50,656 nucleotides of DNA from JBBIJH01 sp037446075 (GCA_037446075.1 JBBIJH010000003.1:1-50656), one strand, 5' to 3'; counted from the stretch's first letter, positions 9,829 to 19,320 are shown. Notes: a model not told the origin generated them from the sequence alone. A program made the numbers and translations.

Positions 9829-9864
9829 ACTCCGATCTGCTCTTCTGCAGTCGGAGTTTTTTTC
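9829..9864 (+). terminator. intrinsic terminator after secD-secF-STAS
   Basis: AACTCCGA (9829-9836) pairs with TCGGAGTT (9852-9859), extended inward by CTGC/GCAG around a six-base loop with one bulged T, and is followed by a run of seven T. It ends only about 25 bases before the purA ATG. Confidence 0.85.
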
Positions 9865-9888
9865 GTTCACAGATAAGCGGAATTTGAG

Positions 9889-11166
9889 ATGCCCGTTGAC
9901 ATCGTCGTTGGTGCCCAGTGGGGAGATGAGGGGAAGGGAAAAATCGTCGATCTGCTTAGCAAGGACGTTGACATCGTTGCACGCTATCAGGGCGGACCAA
10001 ATGCCGGCCATACAGTTGTCCTAGGCGACAGAGAGTATGTCTTTCACATGCTCCCTGCGGGCATTCTCCACGAGAATGTCACCTGCGTCATCGGAAACGG
10101 TGCAGTCATCGACCCTGGCGCGCTGATGGAAGAAATCCGTCAGCTCACAGACCTCGGCGTCAGCATCTCCGGGCGGCTTCTCATCAGTCACAACGCGCAC
10201 CTCATCATGCCGTATCACAGACTCCTCGACCAGATCCGCGAGCAGGGCGAGAACAAGATCGGTACAACCGGACGAGGGATCGGGCCGGCATACATTGACA
10301 AATTCATGCGCACGGGAGTCAAAATTGTCGATCTCCTTGACCGGGAGACTTTGCGTGCTAAGCTAGAGCGGAACATCGAGGAAAAGAACCTTCTTCTTCA
10401 AAAGGTTTATTCCTTTGAAGAGCTTGAGGTGGAAAAGATCATTCAGGAATATCAGGAATTCGGCAAGCAGATCGACGATTATGTAACAGACACTGCATGG
10501 TACTTAAACTGTGCTCTGAAGGATGGAAAAAGAATTCTCGCGGAGGGCGCCCAGGGGGCTCTCCTCGATGTTGATCATGGAACCTATCCCTATGTGACAT
10601 CCTCTAACCCAACGAGCGGCGGTGCGTGCACAGGGTTGGGGATCCCACCCACTGCAATCCGATCCGTCATCGGGGTTGCAAAGGCTTATAGTACCAGGGT
10701 TGGAGAAGGGCCGTTTCCCACGGAGATGACAGATGAGTTAGGAACCCGCCTACGAGAACTTGGTGACGAGTACGGAGCGACAACCGGCAGGCCGCGGCGC
10801 TGCGGTTGGTTCGACGCTGTCAGCACTCGTTATGCTGTGATGGTAAATGGAATCGAGCGCATCGCCATTACAAAGCTCGATGTCCTTGGACACCTGGAGG
10901 AGTTGAGAATCTGCACTGCCTACCAGTTCAACGGACGGAGACTGAAAACCTTTCCTACAGACCTGATCTCCCTACAAAAGATAACGCCCGTGTATGAATC
11001 CTACGCCGGATGGAAATGTCCGATCAGCGAATGCAACATGTACGACGCCTTGCCGGAGAATGCAAGAAAGTATGTGGAGGCGATCGCACGTTTGACGGCT
11101 ACGAAGGTGTGGATAGTCTCCGTCGGAGCACAACGGCAGAAGACGATCATCCGAGAGCTTTCATAA
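9889..11166 (+). CDS. purA: adenylosuccinate synthetase
   Basis: The 425-residue protein has the GTP-binding loop GDEGKGKIVD and the GGPNAGHTV catalytic segment near the N-terminus. Further on it has GTTGRGIGPAYIDK, EGAQGALLDVDHGTYPYVTSSNP and the arginine-rich TTGRPRRCGW signature. It condenses IMP with aspartate using GTP, the first committed step from IMP to AMP, in the cytosol. Length is typical. It starts directly after a terminator, so its promoter must overlap the STAS 3' end or the terminator, or transcription reads through. Confidence 0.97.
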   Translation: MPVDIVVGAQWGDEGKGKIVDLLSKDVDIVARYQGGPNAGHTVVLGDREYVFHMLPAGILHENVTCVIGNGAVIDPGALMEEIRQLTDLGVSISGRLLISHNAHLIMPYHRLLDQIREQGENKIGTTGRGIGPAYIDKFMRTGVKIVDLLDRETLRAKLERNIEEKNLLLQKVYSFEELEVEKIIQEYQEFGKQIDDYVTDTAWYLNCALKDGKRILAEGAQGALLDVDHGTYPYVTSSNPTSGGACTGLGIPPTAIRSVIGVAKAYSTRVGEGPFPTEMTDELGTRLRELGDEYGATTGRPRRCGWFDAVSTRYAVMVNGIERIAITKLDVLGHLEELRICTAYQFNGRRLKTFPTDLISLQKITPVYESYAGWKCPISECNMYDALPENARKYVEAIARLTATKVWIVSVGAQRQKTIIRELS

Positions 11167-11185
11167 TAGCAAAGGACCGAATGGG

Positions 11186-12385
11186 ATGAAGATCGATCTT
11201 CGATCCGGAAACATCAAGATCTTCCTTGTCGTTCTAGCCTGTCTCCTCGCTATTGGCACTCTCTGGTATACGCAAAAGGTAGTCCGAAGATTGCAGGCGA
11301 AGGAGAGAGAGGTGGCGCATCTTTACGCGAAGTCCTTAGAGTACATTGTGAAAGAAGGAGCCGCCCCGGGTGAGTACGGGTTTGTCTTCAATGAGCTGAT
11401 TCGCGCCATCGACTTCCCGGTGATCCTCACCGACGTACAGAACAACCCTCTCTCAGAGTATAGCAAGAACATCCGCAACATCCCCCTCGACACCACGCAG
11501 TCGAAGGATGAGCAGGCACGATATCTTCGAAGGCTGATTGCTAAGATGGATGCGAAGTATCCCCCCATCAAAGTCACGTATCAGGATACGATCGTTCTAA
11601 ACTACCTCCACTATGACGAGTCTCATCTCATTACTGAACTTCGCTACCTGCCCTACATCCAGATTGGCGTGGCGGCTTTGTTCATCCTCATGGGGTACAT
11701 CGGCTTTAGCTATATCCGACGTAGCGAGCAGAGCAGCATCTGGGTCGGACTTGCAAAAGAAACTGCGCATCAACTCGGCACCCCCCTCTCCAGCATGATG
11801 GGCTGGGCGGAATTGATGAAGATGCATGGAAGGAGCGATCCAAGGATCCAGACCACCGTCGCGGAAATGGAACAAGACCTGGAGCGGCTGAATAAGATCG
11901 CCGCCCGGTTTTCGAAGATCGGGTCAAAACCTGACTTACATGAAGAGAATCTCAATGATGTCGTCCTCGACGTCCTCCGATATTTTGAGAAAAGGATACC
12001 GCAGACGGGCAAGCGGATTTCTCTCTGCTTCGATGCCGCGAAGGCCTATACGGCAAGAATCAATCGACAACTCTTTGAATGGGTGCTAGAAAATCTTGTA
12101 AAGAACGCACTCGATGCAATTGAGGAAAACGAAGGGAAAATCTCTTTCACAATCTCTGAACGGGGGGATTTTCTCCTCCTTGATGTGGCCGATACGGGAA
12201 AAGGTATCGAGCCAAGAAATCGGAAAAATGTTTTCCGGCCAGGCTATAGTACGAAGCAGCGGGGGTGGGGCCTGGGGCTAAGTCTGTCAAAACGAATCAT
12301 TGAGGATTACCATCACGGAAAACTGGTGTTGAAAGAGAGCGCCCCTCGGAAAGGAACAACGTTCAGGATCAAGCTCGCAAAGTGA
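11186..12385 (+). CDS. membrane sensor histidine kinase
   Basis: A 399-residue kinase. One membrane helix lies at about residues 12-29 and a second at about 157-177, with an extracytoplasmic sensor loop of about 125 residues between them. The H box is KETAHQLGTPLSS, with the phospho-accepting His at 195. The ATPase domain contains NLVKNALDAIE (N box), DTGKGI (G1) and GWGLGLSLSKRI (G2). No HAMP domain is visible between the second helix and the H box. It lies 20 bases after purA and no response regulator is encoded in this window, so its partner and signal are unknown. Confidence 0.9.
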   Translation: MKIDLRSGNIKIFLVVLACLLAIGTLWYTQKVVRRLQAKEREVAHLYAKSLEYIVKEGAAPGEYGFVFNELIRAIDFPVILTDVQNNPLSEYSKNIRNIPLDTTQSKDEQARYLRRLIAKMDAKYPPIKVTYQDTIVLNYLHYDESHLITELRYLPYIQIGVAALFILMGYIGFSYIRRSEQSSIWVGLAKETAHQLGTPLSSMMGWAELMKMHGRSDPRIQTTVAEMEQDLERLNKIAARFSKIGSKPDLHEENLNDVVLDVLRYFEKRIPQTGKRISLCFDAAKAYTARINRQLFEWVLENLVKNALDAIEENEGKISFTISERGDFLLLDVADTGKGIEPRNRKNVFRPGYSTKQRGWGLGLSLSKRIIEDYHHGKLVLKESAPRKGTTFRIKLAK

Positions 12386-12587
12386 GCGAACTGTTTCATG
12401 CGTCCTCTGTGATTCTGGCTCTCAGGCCCTAGGCGAGAGACCCGTCCATGATGCTTGATTTCCTTGAGGCCAATAACTTCGCAGGTTTCCTCTGGAGGAG
12501 CCCTGAGGGCAAAACTTGTGAGGCTTTGTGGAAGCGAGCATGCCGCAGAGAAGGAGTCTGATTTTTTCCTATGCAACTTGATCAGAA

Positions 12588-13442
12588 ATGAACATCCTGG
12601 TTACAGGAGGGAGCGGTCTCGTAGGCAAATACGTTGTTGACCACCTCGCACGAGTGCACAAAGTGAGTATCCTTGACATCAAGGAACCTTCATCTCCTCA
12701 CGCCTTTTATTGGGTTGATATTCTCAACTTGCCAGCTCTGACGAAAGCACTAAGCCACCGTTTCGATGCCATCGTTCATATGGCGGCGATTCCCAACCCT
12801 CTGAATGATCCTCCGGAGAAGATTTTCACTGTCAATGCTCTCGGTACCTTCAACGTGCTGGAGGCAGCATCAAGGTGTGGGGTGAAAAGGCTTGTGTTTG
12901 TCTCAAGCGAATCGGTTCTTGGTTTTGCGTTTGCGAAAAGACCGGCTGCTCCCGAGTACATCCCGATTGATGAGGAGCATCCTACCCGTCCTCACGATCC
13001 GTACGGCCTGAGCAAACTGGTAGGCGAAACGATCTGCCAGTCGTATTCAATGAGGTCAAGCCTGCAAACTGTTTGCCTCCGGCCTCCTTGGATTTGGGTG
13101 CCGGAAGAGAAAGAAGTCGAGATGTATCGTGACCTTGTCCGGAACTATGCTCAGGGAGCCCGAAACCTCTGGGCTTATGTACATGTGGAAGACCTGGCCG
13201 CCGCGACCCTCGCTTCGATCGAAACGGAAGCCCTTGAGCCGTACGAGGTTTTCTTCATCACCGCAGAGGATAATTGGGCAGGGAGGGATTCGAGGGGTCT
13301 TCTACAGGAGTTCTATCCGACAGTTGAGAAGATTGCCGAGGGTTTCGGCGGACAACAATCCCTCGTCAGCAGCGCTCGTGCAAAAGCGAAGCTCCATTAT
13401 GCACCAAAGCACTCCTGGAGAGAGATCGTACACGAGCAGTGA
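12588..13442 (+). CDS. NAD-dependent epimerase/dehydratase (extended SDR)
   Basis: A 284-residue Rossmann protein with the nucleotide-binding motif TGGSGLVG at residues 6-13. It has the VHMAAIPNP strand, a catalytic Ser in VFVSSESV and the YGLSK (YxxxK) pair. This is the extended SDR/NAD-sugar epimerase family. The substrate is not determined by the sequence. The stop codon abuts the ATG of the nucleoside hydrolase (TGAATG), so the two are translationally coupled. The preceding 202 bases (12386-12587) show no gene and no clear promoter or terminator. Confidence 0.88.
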   Translation: MNILVTGGSGLVGKYVVDHLARVHKVSILDIKEPSSPHAFYWVDILNLPALTKALSHRFDAIVHMAAIPNPLNDPPEKIFTVNALGTFNVLEAASRCGVKRLVFVSSESVLGFAFAKRPAAPEYIPIDEEHPTRPHDPYGLSKLVGETICQSYSMRSSLQTVCLRPPWIWVPEEKEVEMYRDLVRNYAQGARNLWAYVHVEDLAAATLASIETEALEPYEVFFITAEDNWAGRDSRGLLQEFYPTVEKIAEGFGGQQSLVSSARAKAKLHYAPKHSWREIVHEQ

Positions 13443-14384
13443 ATGAAACATGTCATCATCGACACGGATGCCGGTGTGGACGACGCGCTAGCAATCATTT
13501 TCGCGCTCAGGTCTCCAGAGCTTCGCGTCGAGGCAATTACAACGGTCGCTGGAAACGTGGAGGTCAAGAAGTGTACGAGAAACTGTCTCCTGATCCTTGA
13601 GCTCCTTTCTCCGAGGTACATTCCGATCGTCGCGCAGGGTGCGGAAAGGCCAGTGAGGAGGAAGCTCGTCACCGCGCCTGAAGTCCACGGAGAGGACGGA
13701 TTAGGCAACGTGACACCGACGTACCCCCCACCGCGGATGAAACCAACGAAAGAGAATGCGAGCGAAGTGATTCTAGAGTTGTTGAAGAAATTCCAGGGCA
13801 AACTGACCATCATCACCCTGGGTCCTCTGACAAACCTGGCGCACGTCCTGCAGCAGGAGGCAAACGCGTTAAGGCAAGCGAAGGAGATCATCGCAATGGG
13901 GGGAGCCTTTCGGGTTCCCGGGAATACAGGTCCGGTGGCAGAGTTCAATATGTTCGTCGATCCTGACGCCGCCCGGATGGTTCTCGATGCCAAGCTCCCA
14001 CTCACACTTATCCCTTTAGATGTAACGGAGCAGGTGGTATTAGAAAGAAGACAGACTCTCGCTTTTCAACAGAAGAGACATAGTAAGATCGGTGATTTCA
14101 TAGCCAAGTTTACGAGGCTGTACATGGAGTACCACAGGAGGACAGAGGGCTTCCACGGTGGATACCTCCATGATCCTCTCACGGTGGCAGTGGCGATCAA
14201 GCAGGGGTTAGCTCGCTACCGAAATCTTCACGTAGAGATTGAATGCGACAGCGAGTTAACACGAGGGATGACAGTGGCGGAAATGCGTCCCGGGCGAGAG
14301 AGTCGAAAAGCAAACGTAAGAGTTGCCATTGGAGTGCAAAGGTACAGATTTCTGCAGATGTTCGAATCTCGCGTCTGGAGTTGA
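13443..14384 (+). CDS. nucleoside hydrolase (IUNH family)
   Basis: A 313-residue protein beginning with the calcium-binding cluster IIDTDAGVDDA (Asp 7, 9, 13 and 14). The family usually has DTDPGxDD, so Ala replaces Pro here. Further family features are VHGEDGLG, TLGPLTNLA, EFNMFVDPDAA and a C-terminal LHDPLTVA with the catalytic-site His-Asp. The family hydrolyses ribonucleosides to ribose and base for salvage. Base specificity cannot be predicted. It is directly coupled to the upstream epimerase, which suggests a shared sugar or nucleoside degradation role (inference). Confidence 0.93.
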   Translation: MKHVIIDTDAGVDDALAIIFALRSPELRVEAITTVAGNVEVKKCTRNCLLILELLSPRYIPIVAQGAERPVRRKLVTAPEVHGEDGLGNVTPTYPPPRMKPTKENASEVILELLKKFQGKLTIITLGPLTNLAHVLQQEANALRQAKEIIAMGGAFRVPGNTGPVAEFNMFVDPDAARMVLDAKLPLTLIPLDVTEQVVLERRQTLAFQQKRHSKIGDFIAKFTRLYMEYHRRTEGFHGGYLHDPLTVAVAIKQGLARYRNLHVEIECDSELTRGMTVAEMRPGRESRKANVRVAIGVQRYRFLQMFESRVWS

Positions 14385-14424
14385 ATTCGGTTGAGACAGC
14401 TTCAACGGATAGGATGCTATTGCT

Positions 14425-16359
14425 ATGGCTTCCTCAAGAAAAAACTCTTCTGTAGCACTGGCAGCCCTCGTGGGGTTCTGCCTCACTCATGCGGCATTTG
14501 CACAAGAGGAGTTTGGGCGCGTTACTGCGGGTCCGGTCGCAGATACGTTGAGAAAACCGAATGAAACCATGCTCAGCTTCGAACGAAATCTCAGCACGTA
14601 TCTCTGGAATCTCGGCTTAAACTATCAAAGATCCTCTCCCACATGGAGTGTGGACCTGCGGCAGCTTTTTCGTTCTTCGCTCGTGCGAGTCAGCCAGAAA
14701 TTCATCAAAGATGAAGAGGCCGTAAGCTTCCTTGTCGGGAAAAAGTTGTCCGATCGTTTCGACTTTCAGCTTGACGGATCGTCCCTTGTGTTTTCCGACA
14801 ACCGGGCGATCGGGATCGATCGGGCCTCAAGCCATTCTACACTTGTGGGCTTGAGATATCTCGTCAATAACGTCGGCACCATTTCTCCGAGTATCGGGGT
14901 GAGGTTCGATAACCAGACAGGACAGCAGGACAAGGGGGTCAGTTATCGGTTCCTCACGCAGATTGGTGAGCTGGATATTTCAGGCTACAGGATGAATTTC
15001 CAAGGCAGGTTTAGTGGAGATCGAATCACACCACGGAAGGGCGAGAGTCACGCCGCCACACTGTCTGTGGAGAAGACGTTCGTCGAGCAAACGACCGACA
15101 CCTTGAGAGTCCAATTCTTCCGCAACCGGCGGGACTTCTATTTCCCTGCAGATTCGGTCGTTGCTGAGGAGTTTGGTGTCACGAACAACATCGAGCAGAG
15201 AATCGAGGAGATCATCGACGTGAGCAACGAGTTGAATTACGGGGCTGGGCGAAATCTCCTCTTCACTTTTTCCGGAAACCTCCGCCAGCGTGGAATCTCG
15301 AAGAACATCAACTACAAGACCGTGAGTTCTCTGACTGGCGGTCTTTTCGATACGGACATCTCCGAGTTTAGATTAGAGACTTTCATCCAGGGACGATACC
15401 GCTCCGAGCGCACAAGCGCACTCTTTCGGGTAATGTTCAGCGAGCGAGACGAGAACCACGAGGCGAAGAGTTTTCCCGGAGCCGACCGACTCCAGTTTGA
15501 GAGCCGAAAAAGAAACGAGGCCCGGAAGAACAACAGCTCTCGGCGAACCGCGCTTACAGGTAACGCACAGTTTGGGGTGACAAAGAGCAATGTGCTTTCG
15601 CTCAGTGCTTTTACGAGCCTCCTTCGGTATGACACGCCCAGTGCAGAGAATACGGACGACCGGGACGAGCTGCTTCTGGTCTTCTCACTCTCCGATCAGC
15701 AGTCTCTGGGGAAGAACCTCTCCTTCATCCTTTCCGCAGACGTTGTACTCAACCACACTGTTTATCTCTTCGCCAGCCGGAGTGCAAACAACAACTGGAA
15801 CCGGGTGTTCCGGCTGTCACCACGGATCGACACTCGTCTGGGCGCACGGTTCAAGACGGCGAATACGTTTGAAGTCCTTGCCAACTACACCGTTTATGAT
15901 TTTGAGGATCAAGTCTTCTCCGTTCGAAGCTTCTCGTTCCGACAGTTTTCCTTCATCGATTCCTCCACGTATCAGCTTTCTCGACGCGTTGCGTTTGATC
16001 TTGCCATTCGCCTGAAGCTCTACGAGCGCGGCCAGCTCCGCTGGAAGGAATTCAAGGAGCGACCGGAGAACTATTTTGAGGACAGGACTTTCTTCTGCCA
16101 GTTTCGTTATAGTCCAAGCGCAGGTGTTTCTGTTGCAGTCGGATTTCGCTATTTTAGTCTTACACGCTTTCGGTATCAGGCGCAGGATAGGGTTTTCGAG
16201 AATCGCCTCGTCAACTACGGGCCGACCTGCATGATCGAGTGGACGATGAAGCGAAACGCAAGGTTGCTTCTTTCTGGCTGGTACGAAACTCAGAAACAGA
16301 CGAGCATCCCGGCCAACTCTTTCTCGAACCTTGCAATGACGATGAACTTCGGTCTGTAG
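14425..16359 (+). CDS. large outer-membrane beta-barrel protein, function unknown
   Basis: A 644-residue protein with a signal peptide (cleavage near AFA-QEEF, residue 27). The rest is almost entirely short alternating amphipathic strands rich in Arg, Phe, Ser and Asn (for example RFRYQAQDRVFENR), ending in MTMNFGL. This fits a 16- or more-stranded barrel of the kind found in FCB-group genomes, but I cannot name the family. It is followed 14 bases later by an RsbW-like ATPase, with the ribosome-binding site of that gene next to its stop codon. The two are therefore likely cotranscribed. Confidence 0.7.
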   Translation: MASSRKNSSVALAALVGFCLTHAAFAQEEFGRVTAGPVADTLRKPNETMLSFERNLSTYLWNLGLNYQRSSPTWSVDLRQLFRSSLVRVSQKFIKDEEAVSFLVGKKLSDRFDFQLDGSSLVFSDNRAIGIDRASSHSTLVGLRYLVNNVGTISPSIGVRFDNQTGQQDKGVSYRFLTQIGELDISGYRMNFQGRFSGDRITPRKGESHAATLSVEKTFVEQTTDTLRVQFFRNRRDFYFPADSVVAEEFGVTNNIEQRIEEIIDVSNELNYGAGRNLLFTFSGNLRQRGISKNINYKTVSSLTGGLFDTDISEFRLETFIQGRYRSERTSALFRVMFSERDENHEAKSFPGADRLQFESRKRNEARKNNSSRRTALTGNAQFGVTKSNVLSLSAFTSLLRYDTPSAENTDDRDELLLVFSLSDQQSLGKNLSFILSADVVLNHTVYLFASRSANNNWNRVFRLSPRIDTRLGARFKTANTFEVLANYTVYDFEDQVFSVRSFSFRQFSFIDSSTYQLSRRVAFDLAIRLKLYERGQLRWKEFKERPENYFEDRTFFCQFRYSPSAGVSVAVGFRYFSLTRFRYQAQDRVFENRLVNYGPTCMIEWTMKRNARLLLSGWYETQKQTSIPANSFSNLAMTMNFGL

Positions 16360-16373
16360 GAAGGAGGTCAAGA

Positions 16374-16796
16374 TTGTCCACTGAAGTGAAAAGGTTTAAG
16401 ATGAGCATGAGCAGTAATCCGAAGCTCATTCATCGAGTAGAGAAATTCTTGCAGAAAGTAAACAGGAGTGCTCACCTGGACGAGATTCAGTTTCACAAAG
16501 TGCTTGTCTCCACGACCGAAGCAGTGAACAACGCGATCTTCCACGGAAGCGAATCCGACCCAAGGAAGAGAGTCTACATTAGATGTGAGCTCTCAAAGGA
16601 GAGACTGATCCTGACGGTGAAGGATAGCGGGAGAGGGTTTGATCCGAGAAAGCTCCGGAATCCCCTGAACAACGCGTATCTTCTGGAAGTAAGCGGGCGC
16701 GGAATTTTCCTCATGAAGACGCTGATGGATAGGGTGGAGTTCCAGTTCTCAAAGAAAGGGACGGAGGTGAGATTAACACTGCTGCTGATAAAGTAA
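16374..16796 (+). CDS. RsbW/SpoIIAB-like anti-sigma ATPase (TTG start)
   Basis: I place the start at the TTG at 16374 because an ideal AAGGAGG (16361-16367) lies six bases upstream. Upstream in-frame codons are inside the preceding barrel gene. The 140-residue product is a stand-alone GHKL ATPase with N box EAVNNAIFHG, G1 box DSGRGFDP and G2 box SGRGIFLMKTLMD. It has no sensor or dimerisation domain, as in anti-sigma kinases of the SpoIIAB/RsbW type. Such kinases phosphorylate STAS antagonists like the one at 9468-9803. The actual sigma or other target is unknown. An ATG at 16401 is an alternative start. Confidence 0.85.
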   Translation: MSTEVKRFKMSMSSNPKLIHRVEKFLQKVNRSAHLDEIQFHKVLVSTTEAVNNAIFHGSESDPRKRVYIRCELSKERLILTVKDSGRGFDPRKLRNPLNNAYLLEVSGRGIFLMKTLMDRVEFQFSKKGTEVRLTLLLIK

Positions 16797-16810
16797 GGAG
16801 AAGAGAATTT

Positions 16811-17893
16811 CTACCTTTCGTACGAGAGTGTGAAGCGGACCCTATTGCTTGAATTGTCCTTCAAAGCCCCTGCGTATAAATACTCCTTCGTGATGTAGAC
16901 GACATCAACTCCGAAGCCTGAGTACTTTGCTCCGATTCCGGCAGTCCAAGTGTTGATAGCAGGAGTGAAATCCCTTCCCCGTCCAAGTCTGAAGTAGATC
17001 ATATCCTCATAGCCTACCTGAAGGCCCATCAGATACGAAATATGTCGTAGTTCGTCAGCAAACGACTGATCGGTCCATCCGTTGATGAGTGGGGAGAACC
17101 AGGAATAGGTTTTGTCAAGTCCATTGGCATCGTTCAGATATTTGACAAGGTCGAGAGCTATTATTGATGAGAGACTTTCAAGCGCCAGCCAGTCATAGGA
17201 AATTCCGACTCGCATATTTGTCGGAATTGCTTCGTCCTGGCCGTTGAAGAAACTATACTTTGGCCCGATCTCTTTGACCGTGAGACCGAGATTGAGCCCA
17301 TGCGAGTCAGCCGAAGTGCCGAAGATCGGTTGACAAGCGCGAGATCGAAGAAGGAATCCAAGATCGAGCGCGAACAATTGAGCGGAGACGTCAATGTCGG
17401 AAAGATAGCGTCCCTCCGTTTTCATTGAGATCCTTCCGAACTTCAGTGCCACTCCTCCGGCGATGTTCTGGGATAACTGTCGCGCAAACGCCCCAGTGAC
17501 GAGATACTCCGACTTGATGAACTTGTCACCGAATATATCGTCAGTGTCCAACTTGTGATATGCATAAGAGACACCCAGCGCTCCCACATCAGGGATGCTG
17601 TAAGCGCCGGAGAAGCTGTAGAAAGGCCTCTTGATGTTACCGAAAAACTCCGCGTCTGGCCAAGGAAAAGCAAGGCCGTCAGCAGTAAGCGAAGTCGATT
17701 TTAGAGACGCGAGGCCCGCTGGGTTGTAGTAGATTGCAGACGCGTCGATGCTAACCGCTGTAGACGCCCCTGCTAAGCCAAGTCCCCTCGCCCCGGGCGG
17801 CAAGGTCATGAGGACAAGGTTTGATGCTGGCATGAACTGCTGGGCAGGTACCGAGGAAAAGGAAAAGATCAAAACGATAATGCTCCTTCGCAT
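16811..17893 (-). CDS. PorV/PorQ family outer-membrane protein
   Basis: A 360-residue protein with a signal peptide (about 1-17). The family's opening signature is GARGLGLAGASTA followed by IYYNPAGLA. The rest is predicted beta-strands (GVSYAYHKLDTDD, GGVALKFGR, GIGAKYSGFGVDVVY). It ends in RFTLSYER. PorV/PorQ-like barrels of the UPF0164/FadL-like group take part in type IX secretion or form related outer-membrane pores. Two substrates with T9SS sorting domains are encoded in this window. Which PorV paralogue it is cannot be told without a tree. Confidence 0.82.
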   Translation of the reverse strand: MRRSIIVLIFSFSSVPAQQFMPASNLVLMTLPPGARGLGLAGASTAVSIDASAIYYNPAGLASLKSTSLTADGLAFPWPDAEFFGNIKRPFYSFSGAYSIPDVGALGVSYAYHKLDTDDIFGDKFIKSEYLVTGAFARQLSQNIAGGVALKFGRISMKTEGRYLSDIDVSAQLFALDLGFLLRSRACQPIFGTSADSHGLNLGLTVKEIGPKYSFFNGQDEAIPTNMRVGISYDWLALESLSSIIALDLVKYLNDANGLDKTYSWFSPLINGWTDQSFADELRHISYLMGLQVGYEDMIYFRLGRGRDFTPAINTWTAGIGAKYSGFGVDVVYITKEYLYAGALKDNSSNRVRFTLSYER

Positions 17894-17962
17894 AGCTTGC
17901 TAGTTCCCTACGGCGGAAAATGAATTGCGCGCAGGAGAGTAGATTCATCCATGGGAATCCTA

Positions 17963-18406
17963 TTACCTAATTGGCCACGATCCTCCAGTGGCGATTAAAG
18001 TCAGTGCATACGCCACGGCTGCTATGAGAACAAACGGAGCTGCGGCGTGAAGAACACGGTTTACGACCGTTTGGAGGCTCCGTTGTTCACAATGCCGTAT
18101 CCAGTCGCGGGCACACTTAGTCGTATCTGTCGAAAGCACGGGACTATCGACTTTGCTGATGAAGCCAAGGATAAACATCGCCACAGATCGAGTCGAGTCC
18201 TCCAGCGTGTCTGCGGGCAACTGCAGGGGTTGGGAGGCACTTTCACTGAGCATCTCAGAGTACTTGCCTACAATTAAGGTGTGTGTCAATATGTTAGGTG
18301 TTTCAGCGGCCTGAAGATACGTACGCGCCGTCGTGTCGGCAGGTATCAACTGAGAATAAAGACCCGACGCGACCAACAAAAGAGAGCGGAGCTGTAGCCA
18401 AGTCAA
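17963..18406 (-). CDS. small protein with N-terminal signal and C-terminal membrane helix, unknown
   Basis: A 147-residue ORF starting with TTG. It has an N-terminal hydrophobic segment (about 6-20) and a C-terminal helix (about 121-140). Between them lies a polar, Thr/Ser/Asp-rich region with two Cys. An ATG at 18419 preceding the ORF is out of frame by one base. Removing one T from the five-T run between them would give a start MHRLLTWLQ and a normal signal peptide, so the 5' end may be frameshifted. It follows the broken Vps62-like copy as the 152-residue protein at 19321-19779 follows the intact copy. Both have an ADT(T)AR stretch early on and a C-terminal helix, so they may be diverged paralogues. 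Confidence 0.5.
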   Translation of the reverse strand: MTWLQLRSLLLVASGLYSQLIPADTTARTYLQAAETPNILTHTLIVGKYSEMLSESASQPLQLPADTLEDSTRSVAMFILGFISKVDSPVLSTDTTKCARDWIRHCEQRSLQTVVNRVLHAAAPFVLIAAVAYALTLIATGGSWPIR

Positions 18407-18457
18407 AAAGGCGATGCATTTCAGAACCCATACCCTTGAGCAGATTGTTCGCTTTCC

Positions 18458-19190
18458 TCAATCCCCGACATTCGGCTCTTGAACCCAGGTTATCGATTTG
18501 GAGATGATGTAGAATGGGTGTTCACTAGTATTTCCGAACCCGTGCTCTGAATAATCTTCCTCGAAGGCCCACCAAGAATAATGGCGCGCGGGAGAGACAG
18601 TTGAGGGTGTTTTGGCAACTCCATTTGTCCAGAAATCACCGATTGCACCGATGTACGGGAGCCACTCCGGAGTACCGGCATTTGGACCCATGTGGTTGTA
18701 CCAGAAATAACTGTGCACAGTACAGGAAAAGCAGCTTGTAATTTCCCCAAGGTTTACAAGAATATCGTACGGGAAGTATAGATCAAGTCCGCTTGGCTCG
18801 TAGTCAACGTTGTCAGTATAAGCGTCCTGGGGGAGACCAACAAACTCGACTTCGAGATGATAAACTCTTTCGTACCGATTATACGAAGCGTGCGAATTAG
18901 CCGCTAGCCAGATGTGGGGGTCAGTATGATTGGCATCGTAACCCAGTTGGACACCAGAGTAGCTCGGAGAGTTACTGGTGGACCACCAAGTTTGGCTAGG
19001 GGTCCTAGTTTTTCCGCCGGAATGCAGATAAAAATTGACCGCAATTGGTACAAAATTACTGCCAGACGTGCCTTCGAGCTTGATAGCGACATGCTCCCAA
19101 TCTTCTTCACATCTGCCACAGATCTGTTAAACACGGCGATTACGTTTCCGTCAAGGAAAAAAACACAGCCCATTGCTGCCGCTCGCAGAG
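18458..19190 (-). pseudogene. 5'-truncated, frameshifted Vps62-like copy
   Basis: Translated on the minus strand, this segment aligns without gaps to about the last 210 residues of the intact protein at 19814-20932. It shares DWEHVAIKL, NFYLHSGGKTRTP, HIWLAANSHASYNRYE, LYFPYDILVNLGE and the C-terminal EEDYSEHGFGN. Upstream of DWEHV there are in-frame stops (TAA near 19127 and TGA near 19152) and a short indel. About 135 N-terminal residues of the intact protein have no counterpart. No start codon precedes the conserved part. It is a tandem-duplication remnant. The ATG-initiated ORF of 86 residues at 18458-18718 inside it is only its tail. Confidence 0.75.
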
Positions 19191-19320
19191 CCCAGGGGAC
19201 AGCGATGATGAAATCCATCACGACAACAGGATGAAACAAGAGGTAGAAATGTGAAATACGATCACTCTTTTCGTCGGAACTGCCCGGAGATCTACAATCA
19301 GACTGATAACCTGCAATCTT

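Noticed and set aside
12386..12587. Intergenic region before the epimerase examined for a riboswitch
   Set aside because: No conserved core, no terminator with T-run and no consistent stem could be assigned.
13397..14005. Minus-strand open frame of 202 codons opposite the nucleoside hydrolase
   Set aside because: Antisense shadow of a gene with confirmed active-site motifs; the composition is Ser/Ala/Arg-rich and unlike a real protein.
14355..14375. GTTCGAATCTCGC stretch resembling a tRNA T-loop
   Set aside because: It is inside the end of the nucleoside hydrolase gene and no cloverleaf arms can be drawn around it.
18904..19239. Minus-strand ORF of 111 codons with hydrophobic start, looking like a small membrane protein
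   Set aside because: It is an out-of-frame reading of the decayed Vps62-like copy. The homologous frame explains the same bases.
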